Shown here: positions 1 to 10,241 of the stretch, in pieces | Numbering within the stretch: the first letter of the stretch is position 1 | Layout of the letters: every line of letters begins with the position of its first letter | Assembly (NCBI GenBank): GCA_963821705.1 | Contig: CAWGEV010000005.1 | Coordinates: 1-64,000, forward strand | DNA from: DASUPK01 sp963821705 | GTDB taxonomy: Bacteria; Actinomycetota; Thermoleophilia; Solirubrobacterales; 70-9 | DNA: 64,000 nucleotides | Direction: 5' to 3' | The notes under the pieces: model-generated | Databases searched by the model: none | What the model was told of the DNA's origin: nothing | The model's input: only the letters and a program-made list of their open reading frames with translations | Position numbers and translations under genes: made by a program

Positions 1-1
1 C

Positions 2-1135
2 GGGCTCCTGGCGGTCACGTTCCTATGGGCGGTCGGATCCGCTATCGCCGCACAAACGCTGACTCGGCCGGACACGTTCTTTTTCCTGCTTGACCGGCTG
101 GCGGTCCCCTTCGCCGTCTTCGCGCTGGCGCCGCTGGCCTTCCGCACACCTCGGCACCGCGCCGGCTTCCTCGCCGCCCTGGTCGTCTTCGGCGGGTATC
201 TAGGACTGACGGCGGTGTTCGAGACGTTCGGGCCGACGGCCCTCGTCATCCCGCACTTCATCCATGACACGGGCTTCCAGACCGACCGGGCGCAGGGGCC
301 GTTCCTCGAGGCGACGGTCAACGGGGTCGCCCTCTACACCTGCGCCGTCGCCTCGGCGATCGCAATCGCGACCTGGACGACCCACTGGAAGCGGGTGGGC
401 GCAGGCTTCGTCCTCTTCCTCTGCGCGCTCGGGCTGCTGTTCACCCTCACGCGGTCGGTCTGGCTCGCCACTGTCGTCGCCACCGCGATGACCCTGGCGC
501 TGACCCCCCGTCTCCGTCGCTTTCTGCTCCCGGCTGCGGTTGCGAGCGCGGCGGTCGTGCTGCTGCTGCTCGTGGTCGTACCCAAGTTCGACACCAGCGT
601 CAATCAGCGCGCCAACAATCAGCTGACCGTTTGGGAGCGGCGCAACGTGGACGCCGCCGCTATCAAGATGGTTTCCCAGCGTCCGCTCACCGGCTTCGGC
701 ATCGGAACCTTCAACCAGCGGAATGCGGAGTTCTTCCCGCTGCTGAGCGACGTCCCGCAGGTGGTAACGGTGAACACGACGCAGATCGCGATTCACAACG
801 TGTTCCTGCTGTTCGCGGTCGAACAGGGACTGGTGGGTGCGACTCTGCTGGTGGCGAGCCTGCTTGTGGTCGTCGGCAGTGCTCTGCTGGCTCGCGGCCC
901 GCCCGAGCTGAGCGCATGGCGGCCCGGGCTCTTCGCGATCGCGGCCTACTGGGTCGTCGCGGCCAACTTCGCGCCGCTGGGCCAGGTCTTTCCCAACATG
1001 ATCGTCTGGATGTGGGCGGGGATCGTGCTGGGAGCCGCGACGGCATCCGAGCGATCGCCCGAATCGATACGTCAGCGAGCCGCCTGGCCGGAGAGCACCT
1101 GGAGAAGCGCATCCCGCAGGCTGTCCGCGCCCTGA
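2..1135 (+). CDS. O-antigen ligase / Wzy-like polymerase, 5' partial
   Basis: Membrane protein that would polymerise or ligate lipid-linked oligosaccharide repeat units at the outer face of the membrane. The frame is open from the first bases of the window, so the N-terminus is missing; about 377 residues are visible. Hydrophobic segments recur along the whole length, and the region with GFGIGTF followed by HNVFLLFAVEQGLVG matches the periplasmic loop and following helix of the O-antigen ligase/polymerase family (Wzy_C, PF04932). It converges on the next glycosyltransferase and overlaps it by 64 bp at the 3' ends. Its position beside four sugar-handling genes supports a role in exopolysaccharide assembly. 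Polymerase versus ligase cannot be decided from sequence alone. Confidence 0.8.
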   Translation, partial: GLLAVTFLWAVGSAIAAQTLTRPDTFFFLLDRLAVPFAVFALAPLAFRTPRHRAGFLAALVVFGGYLGLTAVFETFGPTALVIPHFIHDTGFQTDRAQGPFLEATVNGVALYTCAVASAIAIATWTTHWKRVGAGFVLFLCALGLLFTLTRSVWLATVVATAMTLALTPRLRRFLLPAAVASAAVVLLLLVVVPKFDTSVNQRANNQLTVWERRNVDAAAIKMVSQRPLTGFGIGTFNQRNAEFFPLLSDVPQVVTVNTTQIAIHNVFLLFAVEQGLVGATLLVASLLVVVGSALLARGPPELSAWRPGLFAIAAYWVVAANFAPLGQVFPNMIVWMWAGIVLGAATASERSPESIRQRAAWPESTWRSASRRLSAP

Positions 1136-2346
1136 TCGAGGCTGAATTCCTCGATCACCTTGCGCCGCCCCGCCGTGCCGAGGCTTCGGCCGAGGGAGCG
1201 ATCGCCGGCCAGTCGCTGTATGGCCTCGGCCAGCTCCTCCGGCCGCCCCGGGGGGACGAGCAGCCCCGTGACGCCGTCCTCGATCAGCTCCGGTATGCCC
1301 ATCGTGTTCGAGGCGACGGCCGGAAGGCCGCTCGCGAGCGCCTCCATGAGGACCACCGGGATCCCTTCGCCCAGGCTGGGCAGGCAGAAGGCGTCCGCCG
1401 CGCGATAGCGATCCTGGATCCGGTCCTGTCCGACCGGTCCAGCGAAGGTGACCCGGTCGGAGATGCCCAGCGAGTCCGCCTGGCGCCGGAGCGAGTCGAG
1501 CCTGGAGCCGTCCCCCACCACCTCCAGGACTACCGGGACGTGCCGCTGCTGAAGCAGGGAGATGGCCGCGAGCAGGATGGCGTGGCCCTTCTCACGCTCG
1601 AGGCGGCCCACCGTGAGCAGTCGCAGATTCCCGTTGGATCTGGGAGCGGCGCCGTTCTCGAACCACTCGGCGTCCAGCCCGCAATGGGCGACCCGGAGCT
1701 TTCCCCACTCCTCCTCCGCGGCGATTCGCATCAGTTGGCTACGCCCGAAGTCGCTGATGCACACGACCAGGGAGGCGCTGCCGACCTTCGCTGCCAGGCT
1801 GGCGGGTCCGTCGTTGAAGATGTCGGTGCCGTGCGCGCTGAAGCTCCAGGACCATCGGGCTCGGCCCGCTCGCTTGCCGCCCAGCCTCGCAACCAACTGG
1901 GCGACGTCCCCCGAGGGGCTCGTGAAGTGCGCATGTACGTGGGTGAGCCCACGCCTCTCGCACTCGCGCCAGATCGGCACCGCTTCCAGAAAGTAGAAGA
2001 CCTGCCACCACCGCCCGTGGGACCCGCCCGGGGGACGCGTGAGCGCGAAGGCCAGCGTCCGGAGGTAGGCCGCGGGACCCGTCAGCAAGGCGCGGAGATG
2101 AGCACCGGCGAAACTGCGCCAGCGTGCCGGCAGCACCGTGTAGGTCGTGCGCTCCGCTTTGCGGTCTGCCTCAGTGAAGACGTGCTCGGGGTTGGTTCCG
2201 TGCAGCGCGAAGGTGTGGATCTCCAGGTCGCGCGCCCGCAGAGCCTCCACCTCCCGCTGCACGAAGGAATGCGAGAGGGCCGGATAGAGCGTCGCCAGAT
2301 AGGCGAGCCGGCCCTCCGCCGCCGCTGGACGGCCGTTGCCGGTCAT
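1072..2346 (-). CDS. Glycosyltransferase family 4 (GT-B fold)
   Basis: Predicted to transfer a sugar from a nucleotide-sugar donor during exopolysaccharide synthesis, at the cytoplasmic membrane face. The 424-residue protein has an N-terminal acceptor domain starting LAYLATLYPALSHSFVQREV, typical of colanic-acid WcaL-like GT4 enzymes, with HVHAHF and SAHGTDIF in its core. The C-terminal donor domain (from about residue 235) shows VGRLEREKGH, and the E-x7-E motif is seen as EGIPVVLMEALASGLP. Its start overlaps the stop of the upstream glycosyltransferase by 4 bp, so the two are probably translationally coupled. Donor and acceptor sugars are unknown. Confidence 0.88.
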   Translation of the reverse strand: MTGNGRPAAAEGRLAYLATLYPALSHSFVQREVEALRARDLEIHTFALHGTNPEHVFTEADRKAERTTYTVLPARWRSFAGAHLRALLTGPAAYLRTLAFALTRPPGGSHGRWWQVFYFLEAVPIWRECERRGLTHVHAHFTSPSGDVAQLVARLGGKRAGRARWSWSFSAHGTDIFNDGPASLAAKVGSASLVVCISDFGRSQLMRIAAEEEWGKLRVAHCGLDAEWFENGAAPRSNGNLRLLTVGRLEREKGHAILLAAISLLQQRHVPVVLEVVGDGSRLDSLRRQADSLGISDRVTFAGPVGQDRIQDRYRAADAFCLPSLGEGIPVVLMEALASGLPAVASNTMGIPELIEDGVTGLLVPPGRPEELAEAIQRLAGDRSLGRSLGTAGRRKVIEEFSLDQGADSLRDALLQVLSGQAAR

Positions 2347-3538
2347 GCCTTTGCCCGTCGCCTGTCTCCAAGCGCGGTCTCGATCGCCGAGACGTAGCCG
2401 CGCGCGGAGTCAAGCGGGCTCCTATTGAGGGTCGCCTGGTGAGCCGACCTGCCGAGGCGCCTTCTCTTCGCGGGGTCGCGGGCGAGACTCCCCAGGGCAG
2501 CGGAGAAACCCCCCGCGTCGGCCGGGTCGACGATCACGCCGGCATCCGCGTCGCCGATCAGGTCCCAGGCGGCCCCGGCATGCCAGGAGGCGATCAGCGG
2601 GAGCCCTGCGGCCGCCGCCTCGAGCAGGACGATCCCGAACGGATCATCGAAGGTTGGAAAGGCGAACGCGTCGGCCTCCGCGTAGAGCTCCGGCATGTCG
2701 GAGTGATCTACGAAGCCGCGAAACTGCACGTCCTCCAGGCCGAGCTCCTCGGCCAGCCGCCTGAGTCGCTCGGACTCCGGTCCCGACCCGGCGATGACCA
2801 ACCTGATCCGGGGATGTCCCCTCTCGACCCGGGCGGCCGCCACCAACAGCCGGTCCACACCCTTGTGCGGGACGAGGCGCCCGGCGGTCAGGACCGTGAA
2901 CCTCTCAGGGCACTGATAGTCCCGTGCGCGGGCGATCTTCCACAGTCTCTCCATCGTGGAGGAGTGCGGCGCCAAGAAGACCCGGTCCGTGGCAACGCCC
3001 AATTCCATGAAGCGCTCGGTCGCGGGCCTGCTCTTGGCGACGCACGCCGATGCGGCTCGGAGCAGCACGGCCCGCGCCAGGAACTGATGACGTCCGAGGT
3101 TGCGCTCGTAGTGGCTGGTGCCGTCGCTGTAGATGATCAGCGGCGAGCCGCGGAGTCTGCCGTACACGGCCGCGTAGACGGTCGGGATCGAGTAGCCGCC
3201 GCTGATCACTGCGTCCGGGCGGCTCCGGGCGATGGCGGCGAAGATTCGCGGGCTCAGGTAGTAGTCCGCGCCATCCGGGGCGCCGCTCCTGATCGTGAGC
3301 CCGTCGATCACCTGGTGGCGGAAGCGATGGCGCCCGCGCCGGGACCAGGGCATCGCCCGGCTTCCGGTCTGCGCGCAGAACAGCACGGTCAGGTCGACCA
3401 TCCCTGCGAGCGCATCCAACACCTCGAGCATGTAGGGCGTGGGGATGTCGGTGACGAACGTGACGCGCCGGCGCCCGCCGGCCCGGAACCAGCGTCGCGG
3501 GTGAGCCCGCTGGGGTCTTTGGCAAGCGTTTCCGCCAT
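2343..3538 (-). CDS. Glycosyltransferase family 4, frame broken near the N-terminus
   Basis: Second GT4-type glycosyltransferase of the locus. The main frame (from 3431 downward) encodes the donor domain with GRLVPHKGVDRLL and DDPFGIVLLEAAAAGLP (a D-x7-E version of the E-x7-E motif). The first Rossmann strand, RRVTFVTDIPTPY, is encoded upstream of the first ATG of that frame, and no start codon precedes it before the stop at 3540. A good ATG exists at 3538 in another frame, one base after the preceding gene's stop (TGAGATG). Joining the two needs one added base (1196 nt plus 1 gives 399 codons) in the GC-rich stretch around 3465-3500. I therefore infer one gene of about 398 residues with a sequencing or real frameshift. 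Confidence 0.75.
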
Positions 3539-3539
3539 C

Positions 3540-5846
3540 TCAGGCGACCACCCCAACGCGCTGCTCGGGACGTACGACCGCGGCGGGCCGTTCGACCGCG
3601 AGGAGATGGGTCAGCGCCAGCAGCATCGGTGCGACCACCCACCGAAGATGGTGGGTGCGATTCGACCAGATGCGCCGGCGCTGGAAGATCGGAAGCCCGT
3701 CGTCGCCCAGCATGCGCCGCAGGGCGAACCCGAAGACCTTCCAGGCTTGATCCGCACAGGACCGATCGTGCCTGGCAGCAATGGAGAGGGTTTGGATCCC
3801 CTGCGCGAGCGACTGGGCGTCGACGGGGAAAACGCTCGTCGAGTAGTACCTCGGTGTCCCGTCCGGGAGAAAGAGCGCACGGCGGTAGTACGCGACGCCC
3901 CTCCCCCAGGCGTCCTCAGCCTCCGCCTCGGCAACGCCCGCGTCGGCGCACGCGCGGAGTGCGTCCAGCACGTATCCGGTGTGGAAGTTGTCGACCCAGG
4001 CAAGGTTCGGGCGCTCCCCGTAGGGCCACGAGCCGTCCGCACGCTGGCGAGCGGTCGAATAGCGCACCGCGGCGGCGGCGGCGGAGCCGAAGCCCTCATC
4101 CGGTACCCCGAGCGCCGACAGCCGCGCCAACAGTGCCGCTGCCAGCAGGTTCGAGTTGTGGATCGGCGAGCGGTCCCCCGGCAGATATCCGAAGTAGGCA
4201 CCCTCTCCCGCATCGGTCTGCGGGACTCGACGAAGGAAGAAGCGCCCGGTGCCGCGCGCGGCCTCCAGCAAACGGGAATCGCCGAGTGACGCGTAGGCGT
4301 CCAGCAGAGCGTGGCCCGCGAAGGCGCTCGCGATCGTGTTGGGCTCCCGCCGGGAGTAGAAAAAGACCCGGGATTGCACGTCGAACGGGTATCCCCAGCA
4401 CGGCTCCTCGCGGTCCGCGAGCCGGAGGCCGTCGAGGCACCGGAGGGCATCGGTCAGCAGCCTCTGCGCCTCGTCCTCGGGTAGAAAGCCGTTCCGTGCA
4501 TAGGCCGACACCATCCACGCGACCGCGGCAGCGTTCGTCCTGGGCTGGATCCCCAGGACCGGGCGCAGATCGAGGGGCGAGCGCTTGACGGCCTGGATCA
4601 GGAGTCGGCGCCCGAGCGGGGTCCGCTTCAGGGGCGCGACGATGGGGCGCGAGGCGCTCAGCCCCTCGTACGGATCCGTTCCGCGCCAGGCACGCTCCGC
4701 GGCCCAGTGACTCAGCCGACCGGCCAGCGCACGGGCCTCCCTGCCTGCCTCGGAGCTCTCGGCGGCGGCCTCGTCAGCCCCGCCCACCCGCCCGGGCAGC
4801 GGCCGGCGAGGCGGGGACCGGGAGTGGACAACCGCCGCCACGAACTGTCCGATCAGCCGCTCGCTCCGTGCTCGCAGCTCCTCCGGCCTGTGGGGCTCGA
4901 CCTCGCGCCGGCATACCGGCGGCAGGTCGCGCACGCTCCGGATGCGCCGCAGATCCCCGCGCTCCTCGAGCCAGCGGTCGACCTCCGGAGTCCGGCCCGA
5001 GAAGAGACTGACGGTGGGCACACCGATGAGCGCGCCCTCGCGCGTCATCGTGCCGCCGGCGCCGATCACGAGATCGCTGGCGTACATCAGGGACCGCGCG
5101 TCCAGGGCGCCCTCGGGAAACACAACGTTGGGCAGGCCCAGGGAGATCAGCTCCCGGCGCTGCTCCGGACGGCGGGTGAGCACCACGCATCGCACCGCCC
5201 GCTCCCTGCAGACGACCCGAAGGACCTCCGCGAAGAGGGGGTTGTCGGACCGGTGGTAGAGGGCCCCCGACGGTGGCGTTCGGGCGACGATGAGCACGGC
5301 CCCGTCGCCCCGATCGACGCCGGCGGCCGCGAGGACGCCTGGATCGGGGCTGAAATCACCGAGGTAGAGCTCCTCCTTGAGCCCGTCGTAGAAGCGCGTC
5401 TTTCGGCGCGTCGCGCCCATCCGGTCTACGTTCGTGCGGGCGAGCACGGCCGGCAGCAGCACGCTGCCCGCAAGGCGAAAGGCGATGTGATTCGCGGGCT
5501 GGTGCTCGTAGTCCATCGCGGTCACCGTCCGGATTCCCAAGGCGCGCGCGGCGACGATCTGCGCGTAGGAGTTATGGGAGATAGCCGCGTCGGGGCGCTC
5601 CGCTCGCGCCCACGAGGCGAGCCTCCGGACCCTGTCGGCGACGAGGCGCCCCTTGGACGCGCGGGTGTGGGGGCTCGGCCCTCCGATCACCTCCACGTCA
5701 GGCCAGCGCTCGCGGGCCAATTCGACGGTCTGGGCGTTGTCGCGCGCCGTCACCAGCACCTCGTGCCCCAGGCGCTCGAAGCGTCTCGCAACCGGGGCGA
5801 AGAGCAGCGGGTGCGGCGAGTTCGACAGGTCGATCCAGATCCTCAT
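3540..5846 (-). CDS. DUF354-type glycosyltransferase fused to alpha/alpha-toroid (VpsJ-like) domain
   Basis: A 768-residue two-domain protein. Residues 1-340 look like the DUF354 family (PF04007, GT-B-like): it begins MRIWIDLSNSPHPLLFAPVA, has MDYEHQPANHIAFRLA, and GAGGTMTREGALIGVPTVS in the donor-site region. After an Arg/Ala/Gly-rich linker (about 340-375), residues 375-760 resemble the polysaccharide-associated toroid proteins often called VpsJ, with FFYSRREPN, NSNLLAAALLARLS, DGSWPYGE, WVDNFHTGYVLDAL and aromatic-rich helical hairpins as in six-hairpin glycosidases. The likely role is sugar transfer plus binding or processing of a polysaccharide; the activity of the second half is not predictable. 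Its stop is followed one base later by the next gene's ATG. The fusion could be genuine or result from a lost stop. Confidence 0.78.
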   Translation of the reverse strand: MRIWIDLSNSPHPLLFAPVARRFERLGHEVLVTARDNAQTVELARERWPDVEVIGGPSPHTRASKGRLVADRVRRLASWARAERPDAAISHNSYAQIVAARALGIRTVTAMDYEHQPANHIAFRLAGSVLLPAVLARTNVDRMGATRRKTRFYDGLKEELYLGDFSPDPGVLAAAGVDRGDGAVLIVARTPPSGALYHRSDNPLFAEVLRVVCRERAVRCVVLTRRPEQRRELISLGLPNVVFPEGALDARSLMYASDLVIGAGGTMTREGALIGVPTVSLFSGRTPEVDRWLEERGDLRRIRSVRDLPPVCRREVEPHRPEELRARSERLIGQFVAAVVHSRSPPRRPLPGRVGGADEAAAESSEAGREARALAGRLSHWAAERAWRGTDPYEGLSASRPIVAPLKRTPLGRRLLIQAVKRSPLDLRPVLGIQPRTNAAAVAWMVSAYARNGFLPEDEAQRLLTDALRCLDGLRLADREEPCWGYPFDVQSRVFFYSRREPNTIASAFAGHALLDAYASLGDSRLLEAARGTGRFFLRRVPQTDAGEGAYFGYLPGDRSPIHNSNLLAAALLARLSALGVPDEGFGSAAAAAVRYSTARQRADGSWPYGERPNLAWVDNFHTGYVLDALRACADAGVAEAEAEDAWGRGVAYYRRALFLPDGTPRYYSTSVFPVDAQSLAQGIQTLSIAARHDRSCADQAWKVFGFALRRMLGDDGLPIFQRRRIWSNRTHHLRWVVAPMLLALTHLLAVERPAAVVRPEQRVGVVA

Positions 5847-5850
5847 CGAG

Positions 5851-7340
5851 CTAGTTCGCCCCTCTCCGGCGCAGCACGGCGGGCAGGGTGCGCAGAACGA
5901 GGCGGATATCGGTCCACAGCGACCAGTTGGTCACGTAGACAAAGTCGAGCCTGATCATCTCCTCGAAGGGGATGCTGGTCCGCCCCATCACCTGCCAAAG
6001 GCCGGTCAAGCCGGGGGCGAGATCGATTCGGCTGCGGCGCCAGCCATCGAGCTGGCTGTCCTCGGAGGGAACTATCGGCCGCGGCCCCACCAGGCTCATC
6101 TCGCCCTTGAGCACGTTCCAGAGCTGCGGCAGCTCGTCGAGGCTCGACTGCCGGAGAACGCGGCCGACTCGCGTCACCCGCGGGTCGTCGTCGAGATGGA
6201 GCCAGCCCGGGTCCTTGCTCTGGGCAAGCAAGCTGCCCCTGAGCCGCTCAGCGTCCACGGTCATCGTGCGGAACTTGACCAGTCGGAAGCGCCGCCCCCA
6301 GAGGCCGATTCGCTCCTGATGGAAGAGAACGGGCCCCCGCGAGTCGAGCTTGATGGCGACCGCGATCACGGCGAAAGTGGCGCCGTGAGGATCAGCAGGA
6401 TCAGCGCGCCAGCGATGTCCATCCCGCGTTTCAGGAACCTCGACGACCGCGGGAGGACCGGGGGGTTGATGCCGAGGATGGTGATGCCCCCGACATCATC
6501 GATCTCGATCGAGGGCCCCAGCGCGTCGAACAGCTGTGGCAGCACGCTCACCTTGACCCCGATCTCCCGGGCGCGATTGAGCAGCTCGAACAGCGCGCGC
6601 CCGTCGAAATCCTTACGCGCCACCACGACACGCTCCGCTCGGTGCTGGGCCACCATCGCGCTCAGGTCGGGGATCGGGGGCGCGCCCTCCGTGGACCCTC
6701 CATTTGAGCCCTCCTGCGAGGAGCAGAGCGGAATCAGGCCAACCGACCTCGCGCCCTGCTGGCCGTTCGCCTCCAACTTCCTCGCCAGGGTTGCGATCTC
6801 GTTTCCGTCGCCGAGCAGCACCACCCGCTCCGGACCGAGAACAGATACCGCCAGCCGTCGGGCAAGCGCTCGCAGCGCGGTGACCCAGACAATCGCGAGC
6901 AGGGCGAACAGCGCCAGGGAGCCGAGCCAGATGCCTCCCACGGGCAGGAAGCGGTAGCAGGCGAGCAACAGCAGGCAACCGACGATCACCGCGTGGAATA
7001 TCCAGGGCAGGTCGTCCACCGTCTGGTGGCTGATCCGCTTCAGGTCGCGGTCATAGAGGCCGTACGCCTTGAACACGACGATCCAGAGCGGCAGCACAAC
7101 CAAGCCCCATTCGAACTCGCCCGGGTGGTGCGAGATCACCAGCAGCGAGAGAGCCATCGCGATGGTCGCACCGACCACGTCCGCAGCGGCGAGAAGCCGG
7201 CGCACCGCCGAGTCACGCGCCAGGTAACGACGGGATACAACCCGCTGCCAGGTCCGCGCCGCCGCGGCGTTTCCCGGCCGCTCGAGGGCCGCGGGAGCTG
7301 CGGCGAGCTGGTCGCCTTCGATCGGGAACCTCTCGCTCAT
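5851..7340 (-). CDS. Polyprenyl-phosphate glycosyl-1-phosphate transferase (initiating sugar transferase), single-base frameshift
   Basis: Enzyme that starts repeat-unit synthesis by moving a sugar-1-phosphate onto undecaprenyl phosphate. The N-terminal half (7340 down to about 6375) has four or five membrane helices, a Rossmann-like CoA_binding_3 region (VVLLGDGNEIATLARKL) and ends KRGMDIAGALILLILTAPL. The catalytic half resumes in another frame as FAVIAVAIKLDSRGPVLFHQERIG and continues with FRTM, SLDELPQLWNVLKGEMSLVGPRP and PGLTGLWQV, all hallmarks of PF02397. Adding one T to the T run (A's at 6374-6376 on the plus strand) restores one 496-residue reading frame (1490 nt plus 1 gives 497 codons). 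I infer a sequencing or real deletion in a homopolymer. Confidence 0.88.
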
Positions 7341-8431
7341 CGGGCGGGCGCGGGTGGATCGGCCAGGAGCTGTCCTGCTCCGTTCCCGACGAATCGCCGA
7401 GCCGAACCCACCGCCACCTCGGCCCCACCGCGCCGCATCGAGTCGTCGGCGGCCTCAGCCAGTAGTACAACGTCCTTGGCGAGCTCCGCGTTGGCCACCG
7501 AGTCGCCGCCACCGCGAATCGCGCCGAGGAAGTCGTCGAGCTCCTTGACGATCGGCTCGTACGTATCGATCTTCGGAGAGACGATGTCGCCCGGTTCGGT
7601 ACGAGAGCTTGTACTCCCCGAACGTCTCGGGGTCCTTGTAGACGACACCGTGATCGAAGACCCGGACCGGCTCGGCTGATCCGTCGTCGTACACAACCAT
7701 CTTGCGGCTGCCCACGACAACCGTGCGACGCAGCTTGCTCGGCGCCAGCCAGCTCAGCTCGACGTTCGCGACGATGCCCGACTCGTACGTCATCGTGACG
7801 AAGGCGACGTCTGGAATGCCCGAAACGATCGAGTCGCGCCCGATCGCCCGTACTGTGCTGGGCACCTCCTCGAGCCAATAGAGCAGGATCGAGAAGTCGT
7901 GGGGGCCGAGGTCCCAGATCACGCTGACGTCGGGTTGATGGAGCCCGAGGTTCACCCGGCTCGATGAGACGAAGAAGACCTCGCCGAGCTCGTCACGACG
8001 CAGCAGGTCCCTGACCGCTCGCACCGGCGGGCTGTAGAGGAAGGTATGACCGCACATCAGCACCCGGTCCTGAGCCCGGGCGCGCCTCAGCAGCTCGCAG
8101 GCCAGCTCCGAGGAGGGGGCGAGCGGCTTCTCCACGAAGGTGTGCTTGCCGGCGTCGAGCGACCGCGAAGCCAGGTCGAAGTGTGTGAACACCGGCGTAG
8201 CAAGGATGATGGCGTCGAGCTCCGGGATCGTCGAACAGGCGCCCCATCTCCGTCGTTCGGGCGGGGCCCGGATAGCGTCGCCCAAACCGCTCGAGCAGCT
8301 GCTCGTCGAGGTCGCACATCCAGCTGAGGTGGACGCCAGGGCATCTCAGCGAGCGCCCGCAGGAGATTCGGGCCCCAGTAGCCGAGGCCGACGACCCCGA
8401 CGCTCAGCGTCGCGGGATCGCGGCGGATCAT
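7337..8431 (-). pseudogene. Gfo/Idh/MocA-family sugar dehydrogenase, three frame breaks
   Basis: NAD(P)-dependent sugar oxidoreductase, probably acting on a nucleotide-linked sugar before transamination by the neighbouring DegT enzyme. The ATG at 8431 overlaps the aminotransferase stop (ATGA). Pieces in successive frames read VGVVGLGYWGPNLLRALAEMP (nucleotide-binding fold), MCDLDEQLLERFGRRYPGP, ELDAIILATPVFTHF with GKHTFVEKPLA (EKP motif) and DLGPHDFSILLYW, then PGDIVSPKIDTYEPIVKELDDF. Each join needs removal of one base, near 8340, 8222 and 7598; removing three gives 364 codons, the usual family length. Every conserved block is present in order, so the breaks look recent or technical rather than old decay. 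Confidence 0.8.
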
Positions 8432-9601
8432 CCCGTTGCCTCCCCGACCGCACCGGAGAGCGCCGCGGCGACTGCCAGGACCTCGGCGCGGGTCAGCTCG
8501 GGAAACATCGGGAGCGAGAGCTCCTCTTGGCTCCAGCGCACGGCGGCGGTCAGGTCGGTGCCTGCTGCGTACTGGCTGCGCTGACGGAAACGTCCGCTCG
8601 CGAACGGCTGCTGCCGGTGGGCCGCGGGCCAATAGTGGATGCCCGTCTGGATGCCGAGCGCGTGGAGCCGGGCCTTGACCGTATCGCGCCCGGGGACGCG
8701 AACGGGGAACAGGTGGTAGACGCACTCCCCACGCGGGTCCTCCGTGACCGGCCGGCTCCCGGTCGGCAGCACCTCGCGATACAGCGCTGCCCAGGCCCGC
8801 CTCGCCCCGTTTGTCGCATCCAGGCTCGGCAGCTTGGCGCGGAGCATCGCGGCCTGCAGCTCGTCGAGTCGCGCGTTGAACCCGACCTCGACGTGCTCAC
8901 CCTTACGCCTCTGCCCGAGGTTGCGCAGGCGCCGGCAGCGCTCGGCGATCGCATCGTCGTCCGTGCAGATCGCACCCCCGTCTCCAAGCGCACCGAGGTT
9001 CTTGGTCGGATAGAAGCTGAAGGCGGCGGCGCTTCCGAACGAGCCCGCCCGGGCTCCGTTCCAGCGGGCCCCATGTGCCTGCGCGGCGTCTTCGATGACC
9101 AGCAGGCCTCGGCGCCGGGCGAACCGCTCGACAGCGTCCATGTCGCAGACCTGCCCGTACAGGTGGACGGGGACCACGGCGACGGTGCGGCTGGTGAACG
9201 CGTCGGCGGCGGATCTGACGTCGATCAGCCCGGTTCCCTCGTCCACGTCGCAGAAACGCGGAACCCCGCCGGCGTGGAGGACGGCCAGGGCCGTCGCTAT
9301 GTAGGTGTGTGCAGGGACGATGACCTGATCGCCCTCCTCCACGCCGGCCGCGATCAGCGCCAGCGTCAGTGCAGCCGTCCCTGATGACACGCCGATGCAA
9401 TGGCGCACGCCACACAGATCGGCGAATTCGGCCTCGAACGCCTCGACCTCCCGGTCGAGGACGAACCTGCCGCTCGGCGAGCACGCGATCGAATGCCGTT
9501 TGGAGCTCGGCACGCATCGCCGCGTGTTGCCGACGGAGATCCACGAAGGGGACCTCGCGCGCGGCTCGCAAAGCCGCCAGTGCGTACATGAAGACTCCCA
9601 C
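8428..9601 (-). CDS. DegT/DnrJ/EryC1/StrS aminotransferase, frame break near the N-terminus
   Basis: PLP-dependent sugar aminotransferase that would convert a keto-sugar nucleotide to an amino sugar for the polysaccharide. The main frame (from 9513) shows CIGVSSGTAALTLALIAAG, PAHTYIATALAV, VIEDAAQAHGARWNG and the PLP-lysine region FSFYPTKNLGALGDGGA. The family N-terminus, VPFVDLRRQHAAMRAELQ, lies upstream in a different frame; deleting one base near 9472 fuses it to GRFVLDREVEAFEAEFADLCG and gives about 390 residues from the ATG at 9601 (or 386 from the ATG at 9589). The 3' end overlaps the oxidoreductase start by 4 bp. Confidence 0.88.
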
Positions 9602-9710
9602 TGTCAGGTCGGGCGGATTCGGGCCGAGAACTTTTACGTCTGGCCCTCGCGTCCATCGTCAGATCAACGGGCGCGGCGACCTCCTTCTTGCAGCGGAGTG
9701 CGCCGGCAAG

Positions 9711-10241
9711 CTATCGAGTGATCGGTACCGCGCCTCGCTCACTCAGCGCGGCCTGGACGGCCTGACGTCCACGGTGGTGCAGTCCGTGGATGGCGCCCTC
9801 CGACTTGTTCAGCCGGACGGCGATCTCGCCGGGCGCGAGTCCGCACACCTGGCGCAGTACGACCACCTCCCGCTGTGCCGGTTGGACGCCGGCTATCGCT
9901 TCCTTCAGGTCGACGAGGCGCTCGTCATTGCCTTCGAACGGATCCGAGGCACTCGTCCTTATCTCCTCGCACGGAACCGGCCGTTTCTCGCGCAGGTGGT
10001 CTATCGCGGCGTTTCTGGCGACCCGAATCAGCCATGCGACGAACGGGACCGCCTCACGCCTGTACTTGGCGATCACGCAGATCAGCTTCAGGAACACTGT
10101 CTGGGTGACATCCTCGGCGTCGTGGTCGTCGCCGACGATGCTGCGGACGAATCGGTACACGTCACTCCGGTAGCGGACATACAGGAACTGGATTCCCTCG
10201 CCGTCTCCCGCCTTCGCCTGCGTCACCGCGCGATCGACCAA
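9711..10241 (-). CDS. ECF-type RNA polymerase sigma factor
   Basis: Alternative sigma factor of 176 residues. Region 2 is seen in YRSDVYRFVRSIVGDDHDAEDVTQTVF and AKYRREAVPFVAWLIRVARNAAIDHLR; region 4 as AIAGVQPAQREVVVLRQVCGLAPGEIAVRLNKSEGAIHGLHHRGRQ, a normal helix-turn-helix. It is intact in one frame, unlike its neighbours. No anti-sigma factor gene is visible next to it. Its place at the head of the polysaccharide genes on the same strand suggests it may drive or respond to envelope/exopolysaccharide signals, which is inference. Confidence 0.9.
   Translation of the reverse strand: MVDRAVTQAKAGDGEGIQFLYVRYRSDVYRFVRSIVGDDHDAEDVTQTVFLKLICVIAKYRREAVPFVAWLIRVARNAAIDHLREKRPVPCEEIRTSASDPFEGNDERLVDLKEAIAGVQPAQREVVVLRQVCGLAPGEIAVRLNKSEGAIHGLHHRGRQAVQAALSERGAVPITR

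Noticed and set aside
1160..6957. Long open frames on the plus strand opposite the glycosyltransferase genes (for example 2439-4289, 4707-5954, 5653-6957)
   Set aside because: They are antisense shadows produced by high third-position GC in the real minus-strand genes; translations are Arg/Pro/Ala-rich without domains.
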